From Symsagittifera roscoffensis (lineage: Eukaryota > Xenacoelomorpha > Acoela > Convolutidae): DNA of 64,000 bases. Below are positions 12,681 to 24,194 of this stretch, piece by piece. The stretch spans positions 5,005,472-5,069,471 of the forward strand of contig NC_087069.1 of assembly GCF_963678635.1 (NCBI RefSeq), in the 5' to 3' direction. Under the pieces are notes generated by a model that made no database searches, was not told the DNA's origin, and saw only the letters and a list, made by a program, of their open reading frames with translations. Numbering within the stretch: position 1 is the first letter of the stretch; each line of letters begins with the position of its first letter. The position numbers were made by a program, and so were the translations under genes.

Positions 12681-14275
12681 GTTTAGGATGAAGGATGCAA
12701 GGTTGTTATTAGTGATTTTATTATCCTAGACTGTTAGTCATGTCGATTTTTTGGTTAGCCTAACTTGGGTTTTTCTTTGCAGGGTTGGAGAGAAAAGTAT
12801 ATATCGATTCCGAGGAATTATTGTTACTTTTTCGTGGCTATTCTAAGTTAAGGTGTTAAATTACTTAATCTTTCTTAGGGGTTATGATTGTGTTCAAGGG
12901 TTGGAGAATAATAAATCGATCCACAAGGTTCAGGTATAATTAGAACGCAAGTAGTTCGTTAGGTACTATTTTAAACTTACTAAGATAAAGATTTAGCCTG
13001 GGTCAGGTAAGAGGGGGGATCAAGTGAAGGATGAATAACCGAAGTTCTTCACTGTTTAGCCTAATTAGAATGGTTAGAGTGATTGACAAATTTCTATTAG
13101 TCCTGGGTCCTTGAAAGGGTTGGGTAGTGAATAGACGTTTGAGGTCATTAGATACTTTATTAATTGGGCGGGAAGAACAAAATTGTTCTATTTGATCCAA
13201 GGATAAGCCTTGATGATCAAGTTATAAATTTGAATGGTATAAAATTGATTAAATATAAATTTTTAATTGAGATTCAAGGAAAGCCTTGATGATCTAATTT
13301 GAGTTCAAATAAGTCAAATAAAGGTGAACATTAGGATAGGCCTTTTAGAAATAATTTAAGTTTAATTGATAGAAAGGTGTAGTATTGTATAATATTAGTG
13401 GTTGTTATGTTTAGGTGATGAAGCTGGAGATGACAGGATGATTTGTATAAACTAATAACTCATGATCATGTTAACTAATTTCTATTTTTATTTTCAATAA
13501 ATATATTTTTCAGATATCTTTTTGAATTTTACTGCAGTTTTTGAGGCAACGATTTGAGGTGTTTTTTTCAATCGTTTTTGTACAATAGTAAGTTTGGTTT
13601 AGCGCCTGAAATGACCATTGACGTTTTTCTTCAAGGATTTCATGTTTGCAAATGAAAATCTAAATTCATTGCTAGTAAAATTCTGAATATAATAGTTTGT
13701 GTTGTCTTTTGCCGTACGACTATGAAACTTAATGGTTATTTTCTTTATAGTCGTAGATAATCTTTTGTCCGAGGTCTACTTCCAATACCGGGTAGTTCTC
13801 GTATTGTACGAAATAGCGGCTCTGATCTATTGAGTCGTAGAGACATTTCGATTAAATTATTGTCATGTAACATTTTGAAAATGTTTTTGTCTAATTCGAA
13901 TCTATCTTGTTAGTTCTAAGCTAGTTTGTTTTTTAAGGTCTTATTCGAGACTTATGATCGCACCAGATGAGTTAAGTTCTTTGGTCTAAGTCATAGAGTA
14001 ATTTCGGATAGGGTGCACCGACTGCTCGTCACGCTATCTTATTTTCCGCCGGATAGATTCGTGCAACTTCTTAGTCTAATACCGATCCTAATCTTACTCT
14101 TATATCTACTAGTCTCAGGGTGTTTAACTAGTCTCTACTAGCCTCAATAGAAAGTATACTGGCTTATTGCGATTGCCAAAAGGTCTCTTGGAGAGGAAAC
14201 TAATTTCTAAGTTAAAATCAAATCTCTCTGGTGCTGAATTACAAGTAATTTCAGCACTTACAAATAAGTGGGTTG
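12681..14275. other. Non-coding stretch inside the retroelement block
   Basis: No supported exon. 13975-14160 (GGATAGGGTGCACCG ... AGAAAGTATACTGG) resembles 49110-49260, a separate dispersed repeat. Two imperfect copies of an AAGCCTTGATGATC motif lie at 13205 and 13283. Confidence 0.45.
13975..14160. repeat. Dispersed repeat shared with 49110-49260
   Basis: Shared landmarks in order: GGATAGGGTGCACCG, TTCGTCACNCTATCTTA, GTGCAACTTCTTAGTCTA, CTTACTCTTATAT and ATACTGG. Present once more in the window. The class is unknown; a solo LTR fragment is one option. Confidence 0.6.
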
Positions 14276-14746
14276 TTATCCGGTCCATAAATGCTAGGGT
14301 GAGGTTTTTATCACTCGTAGCGACTTTGTGTTAAGACTCTGAATTCCCAATACATACTCTAGCTCAACACGACCTTCCTGCTATCAGGGAAGGAAATTTT
14401 TTCTACAGGGGTCCAATAGATCTTGTTGGATATCATGTCTACACAAATATTGATATCACAAAAATTCAGATACAAGTACCTCAGATTGGGTGAACTAAAA
14501 ACCATATTAACGTCCGTTCATTGTTCCGTTGAGCAAAATTGAAATTGCGAGAGGGTTAAAAAACACTTCATAATTTTTTTCCGCAACATTTTTTGTAAAC
14601 TCAGACACAAAATACGTTTAATTTTTATAGATTTTCATTTAGAAAACAATGGTTACATATGATTTATTTAGTTATGCTATAGCTTTTCCTTTTCGCTTCT
14701 TCTTACAAAAAGAAGGACACAATTTGAAATGAAAAACCTATTTGTT
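14276..14746. repeat. ~470-bp direct repeat, right copy
   Basis: Partner of 8319-8785. Right of it the sequence changes to ATTGGTTTCTCTT, whereas the left copy continues into an R fragment, so the repeat ends at ACCTATTTGTT in both. Confidence 0.7.
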
Positions 14747-15505
14747 ATTGGTTTCTCTTAAATAATGTGAGCGGAACTCTCTGTAACACTTGCACAGCAA
14801 CCGACCACATTTCCCCTGCTTGTGGTTTTTTTCATACATTTTAAACTCCTACTTAGATTTTTTGCGGGTTTTTTTTTGATTTTTTCGCTCGAAATAGCAG
14901 AGATTTTTTCAAGAGTGCTAAAATTCTTAATGCAAAAAAGAATCAATGCATTTTTTCAATTTTCGTTGTTTTTTTTGTGCAATTTTCAGAAATGCTCAGC
15001 CCTGATTATTGTTTTATGCCAGCGTTAGAGAACTAGAGTCTAATTGACATTTTAACCCAAAGTTTTGCATGCAATGATCTAAAACTTTTTTTGACCAACT
15101 AGCATTCAATTTTTTTTTCCGTTTAATGATATTAAAAAAAGACTTTTTGAACATTTACAAAAAATCTGCTTTTGACAGACAGCACGTGAATTTTCTACGT
15201 TAATTTTTTTCAGCAAGAAATATTCAGCTGAATATGTATTTGAATTGTGAACAAGTAGGGAATTTAGAAATGTCTTGGTTCAAATTTTTGAATTCAAATA
15301 GAGGTTGAATTTTTTTGACGTGAGTGATTAATTTTCTTATTACTTTTGATGAAAGACATTTCTAGTAAACTTCATCTTTGAAAACATCCCCTAAAAATTT
15401 TATAACCAGTTTTCTTTTATCGCGTAACGCAAGCAGCAAATATAACACGCTTACGGCTGCAACAAAAAATATAGAATAATAGGCAATACTATTACAAAGT
15501 AAAAA
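14747..15505. other. Nothing recognised
   Basis: AT-rich sequence between the direct repeat and an R element. Overlapping short frames at 14758-15028 on both strands have no recognisable features. Confidence 0.4.
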
Positions 15506-16053
15506 CAAGACTGCTCGTATCAGGGCGAAGCCCTGAATGTTCCAACTGCCTTTTAAGGTTTATGGAGCAGCAGTAATAACATAAAAAATTAAATGAAATA
15601 AAATAAAAAAAAATTTTTTTTTGCTAAAATTTGAATTTTTTAAATGAAAATCATCCCCCCCCCCCACGCCATATAAGGTACAAAAAGATAGATTTTGTTC
15701 CTTGTAAGAAATCATTTATGGCAAATAAGCTTCGTTCAACCAATTTGGAACGATTTATAAGACGGATTATATCTCCGCTTACGCGTTAACAGCTCGAATT
15801 ATATCGCGCGTTAATTGTCCCAAATTGGTCAAAATGGCCAAAATGGCAATCTTTAAACCCTCATAATTTTAGGAAAAATGATCACAGGTAAAACATCTTT
15901 TCAAATTTAAGCTCAGGACAACAATGGCTTTCGATTGATATAAAAAAATTCCGTCAAAAATGGCCAGTTAGAAAGTCGAAATTTGTCTGAAGAAAGAAAA
16001 AAAACCCACCCCGAGCACAAATATTCCGTTACTTTCGTATCGAAAGTCGGAAC
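15506..16053 (-). mobile_element. R element, near full length
   Basis: Minus orientation. CAAGACTGCTCGTATCAGGGCGAAGCCCTG at the outer end includes an intact 6-bp-stem hairpin; ACTTTCGTATCGAAAGTCGGAAC at the other end includes the second hairpin. The adjacent subterminal repeat has one change (GTTCCAACT). Confidence 0.8.
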
Positions 16054-16549
16054 AATAATGTTAGTAAAAAAAAAAAAGTTTTGGCAATATATACTATTTC
16101 AGTTATGATGGATGGTGTTGCTAATAACTCCCTCAAAGAAACTGGAACTAAATGAACGTTTGCTTCGCTGAACTTACATTCGCCGCGAAATGTATATTCC
16201 TTTTTTGTAGCTTCTCTAAAATTTCTCAGCCGCATTTAAATGATTCCGCGAATATTATCTGTACATATAGTTTTTTAAACTGCATCGACCGATTGACGCA
16301 AATAATGAAGAAATATTTCTCCTAACGTGTTTTCTAGAATTTTGCCTAGAGTTAGCTCTTTTATTTTTTCTTCGAATAAAATTTTCTTCTCACTCCAAAT
16401 TGAAACCCCGAGCTCCAGTTTGGGTCAGATGAAGATTTACTAGATGGGAAGCATATCAATTTGCACTTATCAATGTGTGTAAGGGCAACATTTGCAAAGA
16501 TTGAATCTTTGGACGTTTTGAAAAAATTTAACTATTCTAAAAGTAATAA

Positions 16550-17118
16550 CAAGACTGCTCGTATCATGGCAAAACCTTGAAATTTCTGACTGCGTTATAG
16601 GGTCTATGGAGCAGTAATCACTCGAAAAATTTAAATTTAATAAAAAAAACTAATAATTTTTCTCGCAAAAGTAGAGATTTTTTCGTGAAAATCATCACCT
16701 CACACGCCATGCCATATAAAGTAATAATGTGATAGATTTCACTACTAGTAACAAATTAATTATGGCAAATAACCTTTCTTTAACCAATTCGGAACGACTT
16801 CTAAGACGAATTAAATATTCGCTTACGCGTTAAAAGCGCACAAGATATCGAACGTTACTTTTCCCAAATTGGCTAAAATTGCATTCTTTATTCCCCATAA
16901 CATTATGAAAAATCATCACTGATGAAAATGTTTTTAATCTTAAGCTCAGTAAACCAAATATTTTGAAAGATATAAGAAAATTCCGTCAAAAATGGCTCGT
17001 TCAAAAGTCGAAATTTGTCTGAAGAAGAAAAAACACCCCGAGCACAAATTTTCCGTTAATTAGAAAGTCGAAATTTGCCTGAAGAAGAAAAAAAACCCCG
17101 AGCAGAAATATTCCGTAA
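16550..17118 (-). mobile_element. R element, diverged, with internal partial duplication
   Basis: Starts CAAGACTGCTCGTATCATGG; both hairpins are mutated. Near the far end a ~60-bp block (GTCGAAATTTG ... CGAGCA-AAAT-TTCCGT) is present twice in tandem (about 17007-17060 and 17067-17118). Confidence 0.7.
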
Positions 17119-17439
17119 AGGGTAGTTGGACAAGTCGTTTTACACTTAGCTGAACAATTACGAAGATTGGTATTTTTCAAAATTGAATGAGCTTGCTTAA
17201 TTTACAAATCACATGGCCGATAGAAGCCATTTGATGCTTGGGATATTTTGATTGTTCGACTGGTTTCAAATTAGTTAAATGCTTTTATTTTATTGTTAGT
17301 TTCGACTCAGCGTAATCATTATTGCGTGTACAATTAGTTTCAATCAGTTTTTTTTTCGGCAATCGAAACCAAATTATCTATGATAGCTAAACAGCGGTTA
17401 TACTTAACTCGAATTATAACTAGAATCAATTCAGTTATT

Positions 17440-17966
17440 GTTCCGACTTTTGATACGAAAGTAACGGAATATTTGTGCTCGGGGTGGGTTTTTTTTCTTC
17501 AGACAAATTTCGACTTTTTAACTAGCCATTTTTGACGGAATTTTTAAATATCATTCGAAAGGTATTGTTGTCCTGAGCTAAAATTTGAAAAGATATTTCA
17601 CCTTTGATCATTTTTCGTAAAGTTACGGGGGTTTAAATATTGCCATTTCGGCCACTTTGGGACAATTAACGCGCGATATTTTTCGCGCTATTAACGCGTA
17701 AGCGGAGAGTTAATCCGTCTTAGAAATCGTTCCAAATTGGTTGAAAGAAGCTTATTTGCCATAATTGGTTTGTTACTAGGAGCAAAATCTATCCTTTTAT
17801 ACTTTATATGGCGTATGGGGGATGATGTTTATTAAAAAGTCTTCAAATTTCAGAATTGTTTTAAGTTTTGTTTTATATCATTGAATTTTAAAATGTTATT
17901 ACTGCTCCATAAACTTTAAAAGGCAGTAGGAACATTCAGGGCTTCGCCCTGATACGAGCAGTCTTG
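17440..17966 (+). mobile_element. R element, near full length (copy B counterpart of 9098-9632)
   Basis: Starts GTTCCGACTTTTG and ends CAGTCTTG. The 3' hairpin CAGGGC-TTC-GCCCTG is intact. It occupies the same position within copy B as the 9098-9632 element does in copy A. Confidence 0.8.
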
Positions 17967-18483
17967 TTGTTTTTATGACAGTTTTTTTTCTTGGTTAAAA
18001 CTTGACAGGTTAACACGGTTAGAACTGCTTTGGTAGGTTAACACGAAATAAACTATACACGTTGAATAAAAGCTGAATGCTACTAATTTCTAATAATCGC
18101 AAGGTCGAGTCAGCCTTGTTCTAAAACTCTGTTTTTTTTTTAAATTCCGTCAATATTGTAACGAATTTAATATGCAATTTTTAGATTATGATTGCCAAAA
18201 AGGTGCAAAAATTCCTTCTAAATAAGATTTTTTTTGAATAACTGAGCTGGCTAAATAAATCGGGAAAAGATAAATCTGGATTGAAACTGATTCGAAGCAA
18301 ACTTTTCGAAAATGTTTTTTTTTCTTGCCGTTCAATTTCCTTCAATTTTCTATATCGGTACTTGAAAACTTTTTGCAAATGTCTATACTTGGTTTTAGAA
18401 GCAAAAAGACCATTTTTGATCATACGTTTAAATTACTCGGACGACACTTTTTTCCCTTCGTTGTTGGAACTGGTTCCTTCGTT

Positions 18484-18638
18484 TTACTTTTTTCCCAACT
18501 TGTCGACTTTGGCGCCAATTTTGATGACAGCACAAGCGGCACAAATCAACGGAATCAGCAGAAGCACAACGATCAAATACTGCCGCCCCCACCCCCACCT
18601 CAAGAATATGCTGAGGAGTTTCTTCAGTTTGGGGTAAA
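18484..18638 (-). CDS. Candidate terminal exon with one transmembrane segment
   Basis: On the minus strand a C-rich pyrimidine tract (from about 18690) leads to ATGCAG, a plausible splice acceptor. The following 155 bp read YPKLKKLLSIFLRWGWGR, then a hydrophobic stretch (QYLIVVLLLIPLICAACAVI), then KIGAKVDKLGKK and a stop. This suggests the C-terminal end of a single-pass membrane protein: basic-amphipathic stem, ~20-residue membrane span, short basic tail. GC content and codon pattern contrast with the neighbouring repeats. No upstream exon was identified, and the frame can be extended upstream through a proline-rich run. The block is missing from duplication copy A. Function unknown; it could be a captured gene fragment. 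Confidence 0.35.
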
Positions 18639-19145
18639 CTGCATCCGAGGAGGGGGGGAGGGGGGGCTTGGGGGAGGGGTTGGGGTGTTGTTTTGATTGC
18701 GTCATAAGGGTGTTGAAATAAAAAAAGTAACATTAAACTATTTCTTGAACAATTTGGCGTATAGGCATTTTTTGAACAATGTAGCTTTCTTAAACAATAA
18801 TGACCGCGACATCATGAAAAAATTTTATTGTTGAAAATTTTGTTTGAAATTATAAACCTCGAGGTATTGAGCTGAAATTTCATTTCATTTGTGTATGACA
18901 TATCAAAAGAATTGCTTGCGGCTTACAGTTTTCAAATTGATATAAAAAGCCTTCCTACTTTTTACTGTTTTGAAGGACAGGATAGTCAAAACTTTCACCG
19001 AACACAAAAAATTGTTCAGGAAACCACCACTTACAAACATCAAATTGCACCCTAAAAACTCCACAAGTTTTTTTGAAGAAAGGCCTGTATTATAGCGAAT
19101 TCGTTTAGTAACGAAGTGGTTGTCTGATTTGTTCAGACGGAGGAT

Positions 19146-21126
19146 AAAAACATAGCCAACAGAAATTTTCAAAATGTAAATGCACTCAAGCAAACCAAAA
19201 AAATGACCAAGCTATTTTTTTATCAAATTTCGGAATTCAAATTTTGAGAAAAAAATCAAATTAAAGTTTTTTTTCGATTTCAAGAATATTGTATGATTGT
19301 CAATTTTTTTTATAAAACTGATCAAAAATAACAACAGTTAGCAAGTAGCACAGATTGTTTCGACCATATTCTTAAAAAACACCCTTTTTCAAATTCGTGT
19401 AGTTTTTGTGTGTGGTGAGTTTAAAAATTTCCTTAGCCTATCTTTTTATGAAAAGTCTGCTCGCTTGCTTTACTCGCTCTAAAATTAACTAAAACTCAAA
19501 ACTTCCAACCAGTTTTTCTGGGACAACTTCTGAAAAATTTTAAAAATTGTTCGAATCATAGCTGAAAAGGCCTAATATTATATATCACTTTTTCCATTCC
19601 GATGATTGTTTGTGTTCAAGTTTCTTGGTTGAAAAGTCAAGTCAAATCACTCGCACACTTTATTCGCTCAAAATTAGACCAAAAAACAATAATTTTGAAC
19701 TTTTTTTTCACTGAGAAAATAATTTTTTGAACATTTTTTTTTGTGCGAGTCATTTTAATAAATATACCTTTTGGTTCGAAAGCTGTCAGAATCATTAATT
19801 TTTTTAGATCTGAAATAACCAAGAAAAATCAAATTTCAGGTCTTAAATAAGGGCTTAAATAGATCATAAATCGATTTTTTTTCAGATCTGAAATTAGATC
19901 TGAAATAACCAATAAACAAAATATCCTAGTGTTATGTAAATATTTGAAAATTTAGAAATTTAGATCTGAAAAAGCTTATTTTAGATCTGTTTTTAGAAAT
20001 TTACTAGATACGGGCATGCCAAAATGAAAAAAAATCAGTTTTCGGATTTTGAATTATTTTTTGAATCATGAACGCAAATTTGTGTGAATTCTTTTTCGTC
20101 TAGTTGCTTATCTGCTCTCGGAGACTATCCAGGGTGAAGTTGTCTTCATTTATCAATCATGTCCTTCAGAACAGTGCAACTTGTCAAAGGGTAGTTCAAA
20201 TTTAAAAAAACCTGAAATATGTGAAAGCAGGTTCACATTACAAAATATACCTGAACAATCTGTAATCAGATGCAATTTTTGTAGCGTATGTCAATTTTTT
20301 GTTTAAAAAAATACGGAATTTGGATGCTCTGTGTGGTTTTTATTTTCCGACCAAATTTGGCAATCGAAATCATAAATTTCAACTAGAACTTTTGACACTG
20401 CGATGAAGATTTTGACTTCGAATTCAAATGAATAATGTACATGAGTTCTGTTTTGGTCAGATTCTGGGGTTTTGAAAGTTTGGGATCAGGGGGGATCCGT
20501 GGAACAAATTTTTCGAGTTTTACGTATACGTTTCAATACCGAAGCATGCGAGCTTCACCTTTTATGATTTGCGACACCTATTTCTGATCGATCAATTCAA
20601 AACGTATCCAAAAACGCAATCGGCGCCAGCACATTACATTTGAGTGGAAGGGGGGATGCCAATAAAATTGATTAGTTTGGTCGAAACTAGTCAAAAAGTC
20701 TCCCGGGTGGAGCTCACGGCCCTTTTTCCTTTTCCCCTAACCTGCAAATATTTAGAAGTAAATTCTTGTTCATATCATCCGAAGGTTACGAAAATTGGCA
20801 TGCAAACTAATTAGGCCATGGTAAACATATTTGGTCTTGATCTTTAACCTATATTTTATACGGAACCCTTACTGGAATAGCTCTGAAATATCGCAGGTTT
20901 AGCAGAGTTATACATGAACCAGCGCTGGAAAATAGCGATCACTGAGATAATAGAGAAAAAGCAATAATCAACGGTGGGACTTCAACAAGTTTTGCCAAGA
21001 TAGGGCTCAGTGAACAGATTTTGTCCGGAAAAAAACAATATTTCACTCTTGCAAATATCAAAAATTGCACCTGCATGTCAAAACTGTCAAATCTAATTCA
21101 GGATCGAAGAAAGAAGAAAAACACAA
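19146..21126. other. Intergenic, degenerate repeats only
   Basis: No supported exon. An AGATCTGAAATAACCAAG-type motif recurs several times in 19805-19995 and again near 36100-36190 and 50735-50860, marking another dispersed repeat family. Confidence 0.45.
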
Positions 21127-22208
21127 CCCGCACTCAATAAAAAGAGAGAGTAATTGATTAAATTTGAATTATAATTGTACTTTTAACAAAAATGTAATTA
21201 ATGATGAGCGCCAATTTTAGACGTTCAAACAATTTATAATCCAATTATAATGATGATTTCCTTTTGACACTTTAATAAATTAAATTCAATTATAATTGAT
21301 TATAATGTTTCCGAAAATCTCTATAATCTCTTATAATTTCTTATAACTTAATATAACCGGTTATAATAGATTATAATTCTTTTTTCTATCAAAATATTAT
21401 CTTACAAAAAAAAATCAATTTTAATGGATTATAATTTAGGTATTCTGCGTGAAACACAGTAAAAATCAGCCAGAAGTAAAATCAGTAATCCAGGGGCGGG
21501 TCTAAGATTTTCGCGAGGGAGGAGAAGGTCTTCTAGCCCTTTAAATGTTGACTAGGTTGATTCCAAGCTCTGCCAAGGCGTTAAAAAGACCCTGTTTTCG
21601 TCAAAATTTATGCGCCGCAGGAAATATCTTGAAAAGAAAGGGCCAAAAATTGCATTTTCAGGCACTTTTAGGAAAAACTTGACCAAAAAGTCGCTTTTTT
21701 CCGGTGCGCACTCCCCTCTAAATTAATATATATCAGCAGCAGTTAAAAACTAGAGTCAGTAAGCCAAAAATGGATATCTCACAACAAAGGGGGGCCTCAA
21801 AATAGTAGGGGTATCTCAAAATAGTGGGGGGAAAATGGGAAGAACTTTTGGGTCGGCAAGTTACCCCTTCCTAAATCCGCTAGTGACTATAAGTTCGTTA
21901 AGCAACTGAAAAGCACACAAAAAAAAATCAAAACGAAATGAACCGATTACGTTTGTTGGATAATAATGGATTATAATCCATTATAATAATGGATTAAAAT
22001 TCAAAAAAAAAATGAGAAAAAAAACGTTCATTAAATAATCTATTACAATCGATTATAATCGAATATAATGATTTTTGTTGTTTCAAAAAATAGTAAAAAG
22101 ATAATCCATTTTTAATCGTTGGTTATAATCAGTACTCTTTGAAATTTATGGAGACTAACAATAAAAATCCATTATAATCTATTATTTTCTCTTTTTACTG
22201 AGTGCGGG
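21127..22208. mobile_element. Terminal-inverted-repeat element (~1.08 kb) rich in TTATAAT
   Basis: The left end CCCGCACTCAATAAAAAGAG is mirrored at the right end by CTCTTTTTACTGAGTGCGGG, imperfect inverted repeats of roughly 35 bp. The interior is packed with TTATAAT/ATTATAA variants and has no coding capacity, so it is a non-autonomous DNA element. No clear target duplication was found. A different element (21491-21888) is nested inside. Confidence 0.65.
21491..21888. mobile_element. Nested ~400-bp element with CAGGGGCGG-type ends
   Basis: The left end CAGGGGCGGGTCTAAG is mirrored by CCTAAATCCGCTAGTG at the right. The same terminal motif bounds the element at 30731-30972. CAGGG-type ends suggest a hAT-like MITE, but an 8-bp target duplication is not evident. 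Confidence 0.5.
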
Positions 22209-22246
22209 AAAAATATAGGTTTTCAATGAGTTCTGTGAAACATTAA

Positions 22247-22300
22247 CAAGACTGTTTATATCCCTGAATGTTCCGACTGCAAAATTGAGTCGATGAAATT
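22247..22300 (-). mobile_element. R element, terminal fragment
   Basis: CAAGACTG, a shortened hairpin region and CCCTGAATGTTCCGACTGC match the R 3' end; the rest is missing. Confidence 0.5.
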
Positions 22301-22552
22301 TTTTTTTGAGTCTGTTCACGATGCACGTTTTAGACCTTGGAGTTCAATTACCATCAAAATCTTTCAGATGGTAAAAAAAAACTGTCGAAATTCCATATAA
22401 AAGTTTTTTAAAAAAATTAAATTATTATTAAAAAAACCCCAAAGACAAAAATTCCGTTGATTATATTTTGATAATTAATAATGAGAATTTTCCATAAATG
22501 ATTTTTCCTTCCTTTTATACTCCGTTTAAAAGCGTTTTTTGTAATAATTTCA

Positions 22553-24194
22553 TTATGAACGAAGCTTTGATAGAATTTTATAGGGGTCGTATCCAAAAGC
22601 AATGTAGTCCAGTCTATACTTCCAGATGAATTTTTTGATCAGATCTCGGTCCAGTTGTCTGTATATGTCTAGCAACGGCTTGTTTTTTGTCTTTTTAAAA
22701 CTTACAGTCGTATTTTTCTCGTCATTGAGGCTGAATGGAATCTGCAAATGCAGCTTTGTTTCCTTGTTTATTATTGCATCTAAGTCAGTTAACAAGGTTT
22801 CGGTTCTTCCGAGATATGTAATTTTGAGAAAACAAGGATCACAAACACCAATCTGAGGCTTAAAGTGTGGATTTTTGTAATCATTTTCAACTAAATTGTT
22901 GAAATATTCGCTAATAGTCCAATTTTTTCCGTTCAATAAATTTTCTTTGATGACTTTGTTGTAGTAGGCCGAAACTGCACGTTCAAATGGGTCCCTGACA
23001 AATATAAATCCAAACCAATTCCTAGCAATTTTTCGAATTCCTTTCTGAGTCGTCTTCGGGATTTTTTTGTCGAGTATGGGATGGATATTCTCTAATGGTT
23101 GGTTTTGGTGAAAATATGGCCAGAATATGGCACCGCGAGTTGATGACCCTAAAACACAAGTGTTAAGACCATTTATCCACGAGAAAATGGACCAACAGAC
23201 GAGCTGTGAAGCTCATCGCGGCGAACCGCAGTTTTGCCCTTGCTTAAGAACTACATGCAAGTTTTTTTGGTTACTTTAGCAGCTGAGTGATTACTAAGTG
23301 GCTAAGTCTCTGTCTCTTAAGTAGAAGGCCCGAGGTATTAGGCCCCCTTACTGTTGTATTGAGCATAGTGTGCCGATGGAAAGGGGCGACCAAACTTCCC
23401 CCCCCCCCCCCCCTCAAATTTTGTTGCCAATTTTCTCCGAGAATCCCTCTTCGGCACTCTACTATAATATCTATTTTCGGCTAAGTTTTTCTTTGGCGCC
23501 AAAGTATACTTTGAGGGGGCGCCAAAAACGCGGATTTTTGGTATAATCAATCCAAAAACTGTTAATTACTACCTGAAGCGCAGAAAAAAGTTCAAAATAT
23601 GATTTACTGGTTCCAGAAAGGTTGAAAAACAAAAACGGCTAACCTAAGAAAAATTGTGATGAAGTTTTCCAAAAAATTATTCTCTACACTTTCTTCTCAC
23701 CCCCGTCAAAACTTTCAGCACGTTGTTGATCTTGGGTGTCTTATCATTCGCTAACAAAAACAATAAAAAAAATCAAATTGACACTGACCGGTTTTTGGCA
23801 CTCTGCATTCAAAAGTTCTCTCTCTTCTAAATAAAGTTATCGATGGTATGTCGTCTGTTGTCCTACTGTACCTCCAGTTTTTACAGAAGTTTTCCAAGTT
23901 TTTCACGCGACTTGTACTGACTTGTCGTATATTTTTCAATAATGGCTCTTTTTCAAAATATGTCAGAGAATTGTTAACGAAAACCAATTCAAAATTTGAG
24001 AACTTCAATTTATTGTTTTCCACAGGTAGTTTTAAAATTGACTCATTAATCTGGTAATATTGAATTGAATTTGACATAAAATTATTTAAAATTAATTTTT
24101 GAAGTTGGCATGAATATGTAATTATTACAATTGTAATAAAAGTTAGAAATAGGAAAATATACGGAAAAGCTGATATTTTGAGCGCAAAAGGCAT
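22553..24194 (-). CDS. Golgi carbohydrate sulfotransferase, Sulfotransfer_2 family (2 exons)
   Basis: Exon 1 (24194-23789) and exon 2 (23148-22553) join in phase 1 across a GT-AG intron to give 333 aa. Residues 10-28 are one hydrophobic span after a short cytoplasmic tail: a type II Golgi membrane protein with a stem. The PAPS-binding 5' phosphosulfate loop spans the intron, CRVPKTG-SST (residues 130-139), and the 3' phosphate motif is FVRDPFERAVSAYYNK (185-200). Cys238-Asp-Pro-Cys241 followed by YLGRTETL is also typical of the CHST8-14/dermatan and chondroitin 4-O-sulfotransferase group, which transfer sulfate from PAPS to GalNAc or related sugars of glycans. The length is a little below the 350-420 aa usual for vertebrate members. 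The Trp that usually follows the 5' loop is Arg140. All core motifs are present, so it is probably active; the acceptor sugar cannot be told from sequence. Confidence 0.85.
23149..23788 (-). other. Intron of the sulfotransferase gene
   Basis: A 640-bp GT-AG intron. It contains a ~90-bp repeat (23175-23265) also present at 36470-36560 and a C/G run at 23398-23413. Confidence 0.75.
23175..23265. repeat. Short dispersed repeat shared with 36470-36560
   Basis: ATCCACGAG, CGAGCTGT, AGCTCATC-CGGCGAACCGC and GCCC-TGCTTAA occur in the same order at both places. GC-richer than the surroundings; possibly part of a SINE, but no clear pol III A and B boxes are seen. Confidence 0.55.

Larger units (their letters stand above)
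17275..19145. repeat. Segmental duplication, copy B (matches 8933-10318)
   Basis: Longer arm of the duplication. Besides the R element it has two blocks absent from copy A: about 18075-18265 (no coding signal) and 18407-18692 (GC-rich, with a candidate exon). Outside these the arms align throughout, including the 18693-19145 part equal to 9873-10318. Confidence 0.8.

Noticed and set aside
23285-23335. tRNA-like or SINE head in the sulfotransferase intron
   Set aside because: GGCTAAGT and CCCGAGGT vaguely resemble pol III boxes, but no cloverleaf or good B box can be drawn.
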